Source: Candidatus Moraniibacteriota bacterium (GTDB lineage Bacteria; Patescibacteriota; Minisyncoccia; Moranbacterales; UBA11712). Taken from it: a stretch of DNA of 14,739 nt. Positions 6,022-12,946 of the stretch are shown here, piece after piece. The notes beneath the pieces are model-generated. The model had not been told where the DNA came from. It was given only the letters and a program-made list of their open reading frames with translations, and did not search any database. The position numbers and the translations under genes are program-made. Position 1 is the first letter of the stretch. Each line of letters opens with the position of its first letter. Location: assembly GCA_003157295.1 (NCBI GenBank), contig PMJF01000020.1, positions 1-14,739 of the forward strand. Reading direction: 5' to 3'.

Positions 6022-7806
6022 TTATCCCTTCCGGCCAGCTTTTTTTCTATCGGCTTCCGTGAGAAACTGCTTGCGAAGCCGGACGCTTTGGGGCGTTATC
6101 TCAAGATATTCATCTTCCGCCATAATTTCCAATCCTCTCTCAATGGTGAGCTTCAAGGGCGGAGTTAACTGAATAGCTTCGTCGGCTCCGGAGGATCGCA
6201 TATTGGTCAGATTTTTTCCTTTGATCGGGTTCACGGCCATATCGTTGCCTTTCGCCGTATTGCCGATGACCATTCCTTCATAAACTTCCGTGGTCGGATC
6301 GATATATAGAGATCCGCGGTCCTGGAGATTGGCGAGCGAAAAGGCGAGGGCTTTGCCGGACACCATTGAAGACATTGATCCGACACTGCGTTTTGAAATT
6401 TCACCGACATAGGGACGGAATTCAATGAACCGGCTGGAAAATATTCCTTCTCCGCGCGTATCCACCATGAATTGGCTGCGATATCCCAAAATTCCCCGGG
6501 TGGGAGTTTCAAAGATCATTCTTACCTGGCTGCCGCGCTGTTCCATATGGTTCATGATGCCTTTTCTTTTGCCTAAAGTTTCAATGACAACGCCGGATGA
6601 CTTTTCCGGAACATCAATGGTAACTTCTTCGTAAGGTTCCATTTTTTGACCGTTTTCTTCTTTGATGATCACCTGCGGTTGGGAAACCTGAAGCTCGTAT
6701 CCTTCGCGCCGCATATTTTCGAGCAGCACCGCGATATGAAGTTCTCCGCGCCCGTAAACTTTATAGTATTCTGAACTGGAAAAATCAATCTTGAGCCCGA
6801 CATTTATCTCCAATTCTTTTTCGAGCCGTTCCCGAATTTGTTTCGTGGTCACGAATTTTCCTTCGCGTCCGGCGAAAGGGGAGTCGTTGACCAAGAAGTT
6901 TAAAGAGATGGTCGGTTCGTCGATCTTAATGGCCGGGAGCGGTTCCTGATCGGCTGACTGGCAAACTGTTTCTCCGATATAAATATCCGGAAGGCCGGCT
7001 ACCATCACGATATCTCCGGCTAAGGCCTCGGTGACTTCTTTGCGGTTTATGCCTTCGAAGGTGAACATCTTGATGATCTTTCCTTTGCGTGTTTCTCCTT
7101 CTGGTTTTCTTATGATAACTTCGCCAGTTCGGACGGTTCCTTCATGAACCCGGCCGATGGCCAGTCTTCCCAAAAAGTTATCATAGGCCAAGCTGAAAGG
7201 CTGCATGCGAAAGGGAGCAGCTGTATCGGAAGAAGCGGGGGCGACTTTTTCGAGGATGATATCGAGGAGCGGAGTGAGATCTCTGGAAACGTCTCCTAAA
7301 CTTTTTTTGGCGATTCCTTCTTTTCCGATGGCATAAACGGTCGTGAAATCCAATTGTTCGTCATTCGCGCCAAGATCGAGAAAAAGTTCAAAGACCCGCT
7401 CTTGGGCGATCTCAGGCTGCGCAGCTGGCTTGTCGATCTTATTGATGACCACGATCGGTTTGAGGCCCAGCTCCAGGGACTTCTTGAGCACGAACCGGGT
7501 TTGGGGCATCGGCCCTTCCTGCGCGTCCACGACCAAAAGCACACTATCGATCGAACGCAGCACTCGTTCCACTTCAGAGCCGAAATCAGCATGTCCTGGA
7601 GTGTCGACAATATTGATCTTCGTGTCCTTATAAAAGATGGATGTGTTTTTGGAATAAATAGTGATCCCGCGCTCTTGTTCGAGAGCGTTCGAGTCCATTG
7701 TGATATTTTCATCCTGCACCATTCCGGTTTGTCGCAGAATGGCGTCCGTGATGGTGGTCTTTCCATGATCAACATGGGCAATGATGGCGATGTTTCTGAT
7801 TTCCAT
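6022..7806 (-). CDS. typA: Ribosome-associated GTPase TypA/BipA
   Basis: A 594-residue translational GTPase, close to the usual length of about 600. The G domain shows G1 A10-H-V-D-H-G-K-T-T18, switch I E-R-G-I-T49-I, G3 D68-T-P-G-H72-A-D-F and G4 N122-K-I-D125. The expected G5 position reads Y158-A-I-G-K-E-G instead of the common Y-A-S-A. Domain II (about 200-290) and the EF-G-like domains III/V follow, with [10 protein letters not shown] and [11 protein letters not shown]; the C-terminal domain special to BipA contains R-S-S-G-A-D-E-A and ends in a basic tail. BipA binds the ribosome at the EF-G site and supports 50S assembly and stress or cold adaptation. It is transcribed alone, from a perfect consensus promoter (7879-7907) to a strong terminator (5972-5994). 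ATG 7806 lies 8 bases after a weak GGA. Confidence 0.98.
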   Translation of the reverse strand: MEIRNIAIIAHVDHGKTTITDAILRQTGMVQDENITMDSNALEQERGITIYSKNTSIFYKDTKINIVDTPGHADFGSEVERVLRSIDSVLLVVDAQEGPMPQTRFVLKKSLELGLKPIVVINKIDKPAAQPEIAQERVFELFLDLGANDEQLDFTTVYAIGKEGIAKKSLGDVSRDLTPLLDIILEKVAPASSDTAAPFRMQPFSLAYDNFLGRLAIGRVHEGTVRTGEVIIRKPEGETRKGKIIKMFTFEGINRKEVTEALAGDIVMVAGLPDIYIGETVCQSADQEPLPAIKIDEPTISLNFLVNDSPFAGREGKFVTTKQIRERLEKELEINVGLKIDFSSSEYYKVYGRGELHIAVLLENMRREGYELQVSQPQVIIKEENGQKMEPYEEVTIDVPEKSSGVVIETLGKRKGIMNHMEQRGSQVRMIFETPTRGILGYRSQFMVDTRGEGIFSSRFIEFRPYVGEISKRSVGSMSSMVSGKALAFSLANLQDRGSLYIDPTTEVYEGMVIGNTAKGNDMAVNPIKGKNLTNMRSSGADEAIQLTPPLKLTIERGLEIMAEDEYLEITPQSVRLRKQFLTEADRKKAGRKG

Positions 7807-7824
7807 AGTTTTCCGGTAAAAAAG

Positions 7825-7845
7825 AAAAAACTGCTTCTTGAGCAG
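7825..7845 (-). promoter_or_regulatory. typA leader hairpin with U-tract (possible attenuator)
   Basis: In the typA 5' leader on the minus strand, CTGCT (7845-7841) pairs with AGCAG (7835-7831) around a 5-base CAAGA loop, followed immediately by six T residues (A run 7825-7830), a C and six more T. It resembles a mini intrinsic terminator between promoter and start codon. The 5-bp stem is weak, so regulation is only a possibility. Confidence 0.35.
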
Positions 7846-7878
7846 AAATATCTATCTACTACTATTATCTCTTATTTC

Positions 7879-7907
7879 ATTATACAGGAATAGAGTCCCG
7901 CTGTCAA
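7879..7907 (-). promoter_or_regulatory. Consensus sigma70-type promoter for typA
   Basis: On the minus strand TTGACA (7907-7902), a 17-base spacer and TATAAT (7884-7879) match the housekeeping consensus at all 12 positions. The predicted start is near 7872, giving a leader of about 65 bases before the typA ATG at 7806. Confidence 0.9.
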
Positions 7908-7944
7908 AAAATTTCGCTATGGCATCCAATCAGCCTGCCATAAC
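7906..7944 (-). terminator. Probable terminator of the DedA-GT4-PAP2_C cassette, overlapping the typA -35
   Basis: On the minus strand a 9-bp stem GTTATGGCA/TGCCATAGC (one G-U) spans 7944-7916, with the PAP2_C gene's TGA stop inside its 11-base loop. Four bases (GAAA) and two T precede, or partly join, a run of T that ends in the TTGACA box of the typA promoter. The T-tract is offset from the stem, so efficiency is uncertain. Confidence 0.45.
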
Positions 7945-8601
7945 CTCTTTATTCTCGAGAATATTTTTTTTGTGAAATAATTTCCAATCACTCGCAAAAA
8001 ATTTCTTGGCCAGGGAGAATATGCTGTAGGTGATGAAAAAAGCCGCCAGAACGTCGATGGAATAGTGGAGATGTCCCAAAAGTACGGCGACTCCAAAAAT
8101 GAGAGATGCCGTGAGTGAAACATTCCGCATAAATTTATTGTTCCAAAAGATGAGAGCCATGAGAAATGGCGCTCCGGTGTGGCCGGAAAAGAAATAATCG
8201 CTTCCCGCGTTTAGCCTTATCAGATATCCGTCCTGTTCCAGAAAACTATGCAGTGGCATCGGCCCTAAATGGGTGAGCATGATAAAAACTGAACGAATCA
8301 GGACAAAAAGGGCAAAACTTTTCGCCGCAAAAGGTATTTTTTTCGGATCTCTAATGATGTATAAAAATGTGAATATAATATAGATCAGTAGACCGTCATT
8401 CACGATAAAATTGACATTCACAACCGGAAAATTATCCAGCACTATGTCCTTAACATAAGCACTGGCCATCCTGTCTGCATAATTGCTGGCCAGATGGTTG
8501 ATGATCAAACTGACGGCGATAAAAATAATCCCGGTAAGTACCGAGTAAGAAAATCCTTTCTGCTTCCAATAAATTTTATGCTTCTTGATTATTTCTTTCA
8601 T
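7930..8601 (-). CDS. PAP2_C-type membrane lipid phosphatase / sphingomyelin-synthase-like
   Basis: A 223-residue protein with about six hydrophobic segments. The active-site pattern is F-F-S139-G-H141-T-G-A-P and, 38 residues on, H179-Y-S-I-D183-V. This S-G-H-T plus H-Y-x-x-D-V pair is the C-terminal PAP2 signature (PAP2_C, shared with sphingomyelin synthase and phosphatidic-acid-phosphatase relatives). His141, His179 and Asp183 would form the catalytic triad that cleaves or transfers a phosphate or phospho-headgroup at the membrane surface. The substrate could be phosphatidate, a polyprenyl phosphate or a phosphoglycolipid; the sequence does not decide. Its ATG at 8601 lies inside the end of the upstream glycosyltransferase gene (26-base overlap), pointing to translational coupling. 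It is the last gene of the cassette, and its stop codon sits in the loop of a terminator-like hairpin. Confidence 0.85.
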   Translation of the reverse strand: MKEIIKKHKIYWKQKGFSYSVLTGIIFIAVSLIINHLASNYADRMASAYVKDIVLDNFPVVNVNFIVNDGLLIYIIFTFLYIIRDPKKIPFAAKSFALFVLIRSVFIMLTHLGPMPLHSFLEQDGYLIRLNAGSDYFFSGHTGAPFLMALIFWNNKFMRNVSLTASLIFGVAVLLGHLHYSIDVLAAFFITYSIFSLAKKFFASDWKLFHKKNILENKEVMAG

Positions 8602-9766
8602 TTTTTTCGGCTAATTCCGCGTAGAAAGACTCGAAGCGGCTAACTACTTTTGTTTCATCGTGCTCTTTGATCATCTCTAAGCTTTTTTGGGACATCCTTT
8701 TTTGAAGTGTGGGGTCAGTGATTATTTTTACGATACTGTCCGCGATTTGTTTCAGATCGCCAGTCTCGAAAAGAAATCCGTTTTCTCCGGAGTGGACCAG
8801 TTCCGGGAGCGCCACGGCGTTGGCGGCCAGAATGGGGAGTCCTGAAGCCATGGCTTCCATGGTGACGATGCTCTGGAGCTCCGCAATTCCGGCGATGATG
8901 AAGCAAGTGGCTAACGGATATAAGTTTGGCAGATCCTTGTCGGGAACAAATCCCAGAAAGACCACCTTTTTTTCCAGCCCCAGCTTTTCTGCCAGTCTTT
9001 TCAGCTTGTTTTTTTCCGCTCCTTTCCCGGCGACCGCAAATTTGAGATCAATATTGCCAGGTATCAGTTTCAAAGCCCTGATGATCTTATCAATATTTTT
9101 TTCCTTGTCCAGCCTGCCGACATACAAGAAAATTGGATCATGCCCCAGTGCGTATTTTTCTCGTAAATATTCTCCATCATTCTGCGGATTGAATCTTTCG
9201 AGATCGATTCCGTTGGAAACCGGAATTATTTTCTTGTTGAGTCCAATTCCTTTAGCGAGCTTGGCCGCGGTTACGGTCGGGGTGGTTACAATATCCAATT
9301 TCTCATAAACACTGGCGAATTTTCGCCAGGCAGAATCCTTGATGGTTTTTTTCCATGATCTTGGAACCGGGAAATAATGGATCAGATTCTCCGGCATAAA
9401 ATGATTAGTGCCGACAACGGGAATTTTCATTTTTTTTGCCGCCCGAAAAACTTGCTCGCAGATAAAAAAATGGCTTTGGATATGGACTACGTCCGGCCTA
9501 AAATCCCTTACGGCTTTCTCGATGGATCTCTTGATAAAGATGGGCGGCGAAAATCTGAATCCTTTGGACACCAGGATCGGATAGGAACGAACTCCGAAGA
9601 CGGAGACACCTTCCCGCTTTTCATAACCAGTGTGAAGCGATTTCGATGGTGCCACCACCATGATCGTGTGCCCTTTCTCTTTCAGGCTTTTGGCCAATCT
9701 ATGGGCAGCGTAGGAAGCGCCGTCTGCGTTTGGATAATAACTCTCGGCCGCAATGAGTATTTTCAT
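8576..9766 (-). CDS. GT4-family glycosyltransferase, glycolipid-synthase-like
   Basis: A 396-residue GT-B enzyme. The N-terminal Rossmann half starts M-K-I-L-I-A-A-E-S-Y-Y-P and contains V-V-H-I-Q-S-H-F-F and G-T-N-H-F-M-P-E-N-L (about 119-128), a region resembling bacterial diacylglycerol glucosyltransferases and PimB-like enzymes. The C-terminal half has V-S-N-G-I-D-L-E-R-F (183-192), V-G-R-L-D-K-E-K-N-I (216-225) and the retaining-enzyme E-x7-E pair E296/E304 followed by A-M-A-S-G-L-P and E-N-G-F-L-F. It probably moves a sugar from a nucleotide-sugar donor to a membrane lipid or polymer at the cytoplasmic face; a diacylglycerol acceptor is an inference from similarity and the neighbours. 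Its start overlaps the DedA stop as ATGA, and its end overlaps the PAP2_C start, so the three should be made together. Confidence 0.92.
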   Translation of the reverse strand: MKILIAAESYYPNADGASYAAHRLAKSLKEKGHTIMVVAPSKSLHTGYEKREGVSVFGVRSYPILVSKGFRFSPPIFIKRSIEKAVRDFRPDVVHIQSHFFICEQVFRAAKKMKIPVVGTNHFMPENLIHYFPVPRSWKKTIKDSAWRKFASVYEKLDIVTTPTVTAAKLAKGIGLNKKIIPVSNGIDLERFNPQNDGEYLREKYALGHDPIFLYVGRLDKEKNIDKIIRALKLIPGNIDLKFAVAGKGAEKNKLKRLAEKLGLEKKVVFLGFVPDKDLPNLYPLATCFIIAGIAELQSIVTMEAMASGLPILAANAVALPELVHSGENGFLFETGDLKQIADSIVKIITDPTLQKRMSQKSLEMIKEHDETKVVSRFESFYAELAEKNERNNQEA

Positions 9767-10371
9767 ATATTTCCGTTGTTATTCAAAAATTTTCCAGCCA
9801 GCTTCTTGATAGCAAGATAAACCACGATTAGCAAGACGGCCACAAAAAATGTCTGGAGAGCGACAGCGTCGAAAGATTTGATCGAACGGACAGCCGCTTT
9901 GCCGAAATAATATCCAGTAAGGATCAAGATCAGTGATTTGGGTATAGTAGCTATCAGATCAAATTTAAAAAATTCCCGAAATTTTATCTTGGCGAGACCC
10001 GCTGCCAAAAGAACAACTACTCCGAATACGTGAGAAATCTTTCCGATGATGATGGTTTTTCCGGCATGTACCCGGAAATGTTTTTCCAGTCTTTCCGTTT
10101 TTTCAACGGTAATTCCCAGAAACTTTCCCCAGCGATGGATAAGTTTTTCTCTTCCCCAATACCCCAGCGCGAAATATAGGCTGTCTCCGGCCATATCCCC
10201 GGCCACAATGACCGCGTAGGCAACAAAAAAATTCATAAAACCCATCGAAGCCATAAATCCCGCCAGAACCGTCGCAATGGGTCCTTCAATGGCGATAATG
10301 GGAAACAAAATCAGGTATTTATACTGAAATAGGAGAGAAAAAATTTGTGACTGAGACAAATGCGGGAGCAT
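9763..10371 (-). CDS. DedA/VTT-domain membrane protein, divergent
   Basis: From ATG 10371 this is a 202-residue membrane protein; an in-frame TTG at 10389 is an alternative start. Family features present are an acidic residue in the first re-entrant region (A-I-E29-G-P), the G-D59-M-A-G-D63-S-L-Y-F-A-L-G segment and the second hairpin ending A-A-G125-L. DedA proteins move lipid carriers such as undecaprenyl phosphate or phospholipids across the membrane, driven by ion gradients. The normally conserved G-R-F-x-P-x-x-R-x-x-x-P-x-x-A-G block reads G-K111-I-S-H114-V-F-G117-V-V-V-L121-L-A-A-G, so both Arg and both Pro are replaced. This is either a divergent subfamily or a protein with altered activity. 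It is first in the cassette and overlaps the glycosyltransferase by ATGA. Confidence 0.88.
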   Translation of the reverse strand: MLPHLSQSQIFSLLFQYKYLILFPIIAIEGPIATVLAGFMASMGFMNFFVAYAVIVAGDMAGDSLYFALGYWGREKLIHRWGKFLGITVEKTERLEKHFRVHAGKTIIIGKISHVFGVVVLLAAGLAKIKFREFFKFDLIATIPKSLILILTGYYFGKAAVRSIKSFDAVALQTFFVAVLLIVVYLAIKKLAGKFLNNNGNI

Positions 10372-10426
10372 AAAAAAATGATTAGGCAATTACCGGTAAT
10401 CAAAATTGGCCGCAGGCTACCTTAAA

Positions 10427-10432
10427 ATTATA
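10427..10432 (-). promoter_or_regulatory. -10 box (TATAAT) for the DedA-GT4-PAP2_C cassette
   Basis: A perfect TATAAT on the minus strand lies about 56 bases before ATG 10371 and downstream of the metallophosphoesterase terminator. No good -35 is present at 16-18 bases (a T-rich TTTTCT region only), so the promoter is inferred from the -10 and position. Confidence 0.45.
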
Positions 10433-10463
10433 CAATGGATGGTTAATTAAAGAAAACTTGATC

Positions 10464-10496
10464 AAAAAAAGTTCCGCCGGCTCGACGCAACGAAAC
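10464..10496 (-). terminator. Probable intrinsic terminator of the metallophosphoesterase gene
   Basis: On the minus strand GTTTCGTTG pairs with CGGCGGAAC (9 bp, three G-U pairs) around an 8-base loop, and seven T residues follow directly (A run 10464-10470 on the plus strand). It lies about 63 bases after the metallophosphoesterase stop at 10560. Confidence 0.55.
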
Positions 10497-10559
10497 AAAG
10501 ACAGATTGGACTTGAAGTGATATATTCGTCCCGTATATTTCATCTGGGACAGATAGACC

Positions 10560-11636
10560 CTAAAAATCGAAAGAATTTATCAGATTCCCGTCCACCGTGT
10601 AGAGTTTCATGTTTATCTTTTTTCCATCGACTGAAACGACAGCAAAGCTTTTCCCTTTATATCCATAATCTATCAGATTTTTTTGCGGGAAATCATCGTC
10701 CGTGCTGTCCGTGTCGCCTACGACAAATTGGTAGATATTCCCGATCTTTTTTCGGCTGAAAATATGTTCATGGCCGTTGAAAACCGCCGTGACATTATGT
10801 TTCACGAGAATGGCCCAAAGGGCGTCTCTTTCCTTTGGGTTGGCGTCGAGGCTGTCATTCTTATTCTGGGCAGTTTGATAGGCTGGCTCATGAAAGAAGA
10901 CAAAAACATTCTCTTTTTTGTTGGCCGCGAGATCTTTTTCCAGCCAATCGCGTTGAGTGGAATCAACAACTTGCCCCTTCGGTTTCTCGGTATTGAGGAC
11001 GACAAAATGAGAATTGGAAAAATCAAAAGAATATGTCAGCTCGGAAAAACCGTCCGGACCATTGGTCGGCAGATTAAACTCTTTTTGCCACACGGCGTCC
11101 GCGGATGATCCTCCGGTTCGGTCATGATTTCCCATGACCTCGTATGTTTTGTCCAAAATCGGCTGCATAACACTTTTCCATTCAGCGAAACTGGTTTCGC
11201 ATTTACTTCCGCCGTCACAACTATGAATGAGATCTCCCATAACAAATGAAAAATTCACATTGCTTCTTACGATCGAAGCCACGGCTTTTTGCAAGTTGCC
11301 ATTCGGATTGTCAGCGCTGAATACTTTGGTATCCCCGATCACAGCAAAAGTAAATTTATCCGCGCTAGCCTGGGAAGTAGTATCGGCTGCGTCTCCAGAA
11401 ACCGGCGCTATCTTTTCCTGGCTCGGGCTGCCGCTGGGAGGGGAATCGACTGGCGCGGAAAGGGATCCTAATATATGGGAAAAACTATTAAGGCTGGCTA
11501 GGACAGGATTAGTGGTTTCCGGAGCTTGGACTTGATTGACGCCATTGCTTTTTTGTCGGGCAAAAAAAAGCCAAAAACCCAAACCCAAAGCGCCCAAGAG
11601 CACAATTATTAGCAATATTTTGAGATATCTTTTCAT
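10560..11636 (-). CDS. Membrane-anchored calcineurin-like metallophosphoesterase
   Basis: A 358-residue protein with a basic N-terminus (MKRYLK), a transmembrane or uncleaved signal segment at about 6-25, and a Ser/Pro/Ala-rich linker to about residue 93. The catalytic domain then shows G101-D102-T-K, V-M-G134-D135-L-I-H, G169-N170-H171-D172, F-F-H249-E-P and N-G288-H289-E-H291. These are the metal-ligand blocks of calcineurin-like phosphoesterases, but the usual D-x-H of block 1 is D-T-K. The layout resembles extracellular purple-acid-phosphatase/PhoD-like enzymes. Cys140 and Cys146, next to block 2, may form a disulfide, which fits an exported domain. It would hydrolyse phosphate esters outside the membrane; the substrate is unknown. 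It stands alone: the divergent DUF362 gene lies upstream and a terminator follows. Confidence 0.92.
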   Translation of the reverse strand: MKRYLKILLIIVLLGALGLGFWLFFARQKSNGVNQVQAPETTNPVLASLNSFSHILGSLSAPVDSPPSGSPSQEKIAPVSGDAADTTSQASADKFTFAVIGDTKVFSADNPNGNLQKAVASIVRSNVNFSFVMGDLIHSCDGGSKCETSFAEWKSVMQPILDKTYEVMGNHDRTGGSSADAVWQKEFNLPTNGPDGFSELTYSFDFSNSHFVVLNTEKPKGQVVDSTQRDWLEKDLAANKKENVFVFFHEPAYQTAQNKNDSLDANPKERDALWAILVKHNVTAVFNGHEHIFSRKKIGNIYQFVVGDTDSTDDDFPQKNLIDYGYKGKSFAVVSVDGKKINMKLYTVDGNLINSFDF

Positions 11637-11738
11637 ATGTATATTTTACTACTATATTTAATAATACGCGAAATAATCGCAAATATTATCAACCAGGAAA
11701 TCTGAAAAATAGGATCTCGGAGAATTTCGTAGTATTTA

Positions 11739-11767
11739 TTGCCTATTCAGGCGCCAGCCGTTACAAT
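11739..11767 (+). promoter_or_regulatory. Sigma70-type promoter for the DUF362 gene
   Basis: TTGCCT (11739-11744), a 17-base spacer and TACAAT (11762-11767) fit the housekeeping consensus (4/6 and 5/6). The start near 11774 gives a leader of about 32 bases to ATG 11806. A small inverted repeat GCCT-ATTC-AGGC (11741-11752) overlaps the -35 and spacer and could be an operator, but this is speculative. Confidence 0.65.
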
Positions 11768-11805
11768 ATTGATAAGGCGAGCTTAAAATTATTTAATGAA
11801 AAAAA

Positions 11806-12798
11806 ATGAAAAATGAAAAAGCCAAGGTCTTTTTTTCCAAAGACATTGAAAAAATCCTCGAACAAATCGATTTTTCCAAATTAGGAAAAAAGGTGGCCAT
11901 CAAAGTGCATTTCGGGGAGAAGGGGTGCAATACATATATCAACCCCGCCCTCGTGAAAAAAGTTTTTGAAAAAATAAGAAGCCTTGGAAAAGAGGCAACT
12001 CTGGTGGAATGCAATGTTTTGTATAAAGGCAGCCGGACCAATAGCGCGGATCACCTCAAAACCGCGCGAGAACACGGATTTGATATGCCGATTGATATTT
12101 TGGACGGGGAATTTGGAAAAGATCTTGTCGAGATAAAAGGCTGCAAGATCGGAAAGGGGATAGAAAATTTTGATTCTCTTTTGGTCCTCAGCCATTTCAA
12201 GGGTCATATGCATGCCGGTTTTGGTGGAGCGCTCAAAAATTTGGGAATGGGCCTTGGGAGCCGGGCGGGGAAACTGGATATGCATTCAATGCTTCGGCCA
12301 TCTATTGACCAGGAAAAATGTGTCGGCTGCGGGGTCTGTGTCAAAAATTGCAACGCGGAAGCCATTTTTTTGGAACTTGGAAAAGCCAAAATTGACCAGG
12401 AAAAATGCGAGGGCTGTGCGATGTGCATTTCCGTTTGCGAAAGCGGAGCCGCTTCCGTTCCCTGGGGCGGAGGAACGCCGGAGAGGCTCCAGAAAAAGAT
12501 CGCGGAATATTCGTCCGCCATCCTGAGCCGTTTTCCTGGGGCGATTTTCATAAATGTTTTGGAGAAAATAACGCCCCAGTGCGACTGTATGGGAATTTCG
12601 CAAAAGCCGATGATGGAAGATGTTGGCATCCTTTTTTCCGATGACATTGTGGCGATCGACCGGGCCAGCCTTAACGTCGCCAACAAATTTTCGGACGGCC
12701 AATTCGCGAAGATAAATTCCATCGACAAAGACAAGCAGATCGACTTTGCGGCTGAGCTCGGGATAGGCAATGTGAGCTATGAATTAGTCGAGCTATAG
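11806..12798 (+). CDS. DUF362 / double [4Fe-4S] ferredoxin-domain protein
   Basis: A 330-residue protein. An N-terminal DUF362 half contains V-A-I-K-V-H-F-G-E (about 30-38), A-T-L-V-E-C-N (64-70) and S-H-F-K-G-H-M-H-A-G-F-G-G-A-L-K-N-L-G-M-G split over 129-149, the hallmark of this family (COG2768-like Fe-S proteins). A bacterial ferredoxin insert follows with two clusters, C172-x2-C175-x2-C178-x3-C182 and C201-x2-C204-x2-C207-x3-C211; both halves begin I-D-Q-E-K-C, showing an internal duplication. A C-terminal piece carries P-Q-C259-D-C261-M-G, also usual in the family. It is probably a cytoplasmic electron carrier or Fe-S enzyme; no reaction is established for DUF362. ATG 11806 lies among closely spaced ATGs in all three frames (11796, 11806, 11813); only this one opens a long frame. 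Confidence 0.95.
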   Translation: MKNEKAKVFFSKDIEKILEQIDFSKLGKKVAIKVHFGEKGCNTYINPALVKKVFEKIRSLGKEATLVECNVLYKGSRTNSADHLKTAREHGFDMPIDILDGEFGKDLVEIKGCKIGKGIENFDSLLVLSHFKGHMHAGFGGALKNLGMGLGSRAGKLDMHSMLRPSIDQEKCVGCGVCVKNCNAEAIFLELGKAKIDQEKCEGCAMCISVCESGAASVPWGGGTPERLQKKIAEYSSAILSRFPGAIFINVLEKITPQCDCMGISQKPMMEDVGILFSDDIVAIDRASLNVANKFSDGQFAKINSIDKDKQIDFAAELGIGNVSYELVEL

Positions 12799-12878
12799 GG
12801 GCTGATACAACTTCTTCTTTATTCGATCTAAATATCGTATTTTTCGAAAATTTTGCTCGAAATGTGGATAAGTCAAGC

Positions 12879-12907
12879 TTGATTTACTGCCTCAAAAAAC
12901 ATACAAT
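12879..12907 (+). promoter_or_regulatory. Sigma70-type promoter for the SBBP-repeat gene
   Basis: TTGATT (12879-12884), a 17-base spacer and TACAAT (12902-12907) match the housekeeping consensus (4/6 and 5/6). The predicted start near 12914 lies about 33 bases before ATG 12947. The rest of the 148-base gap after the DUF362 stop holds only a weak CGAT/ATCG hairpin followed by T residues (about 12825-12843), possibly a poor terminator. Confidence 0.7.
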
Positions 12908-12946
12908 TAGCGCATAAGCCAATTCTTTTTCCGGGGAATCTTGAGA

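Noticed and set aside
7354..7893. Plus-strand open frame of 179 codons opposite the typA 5' end
   Set aside because: Antisense to the typA GTP-binding domain and running over its promoter; no independent support.
11667..11681. GCGA/TCGC inverted repeat and AT-rich -10-like sites upstream of the metallophosphoesterase
   Set aside because: No -35/-10 pair with acceptable spacing could be set on the minus strand; the promoter is not located.
12204..12770. Minus-strand open frame of 188 codons opposite the DUF362 gene
   Set aside because: Antisense to ferredoxin clusters; the sequence is an artefact of the coding strand's codon use.
12825..12838. CGAT-CTAAAT-ATCG hairpin followed by T residues after the DUF362 stop
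   Set aside because: A 4-bp stem is too short to call a terminator; mentioned only as a weak possibility.
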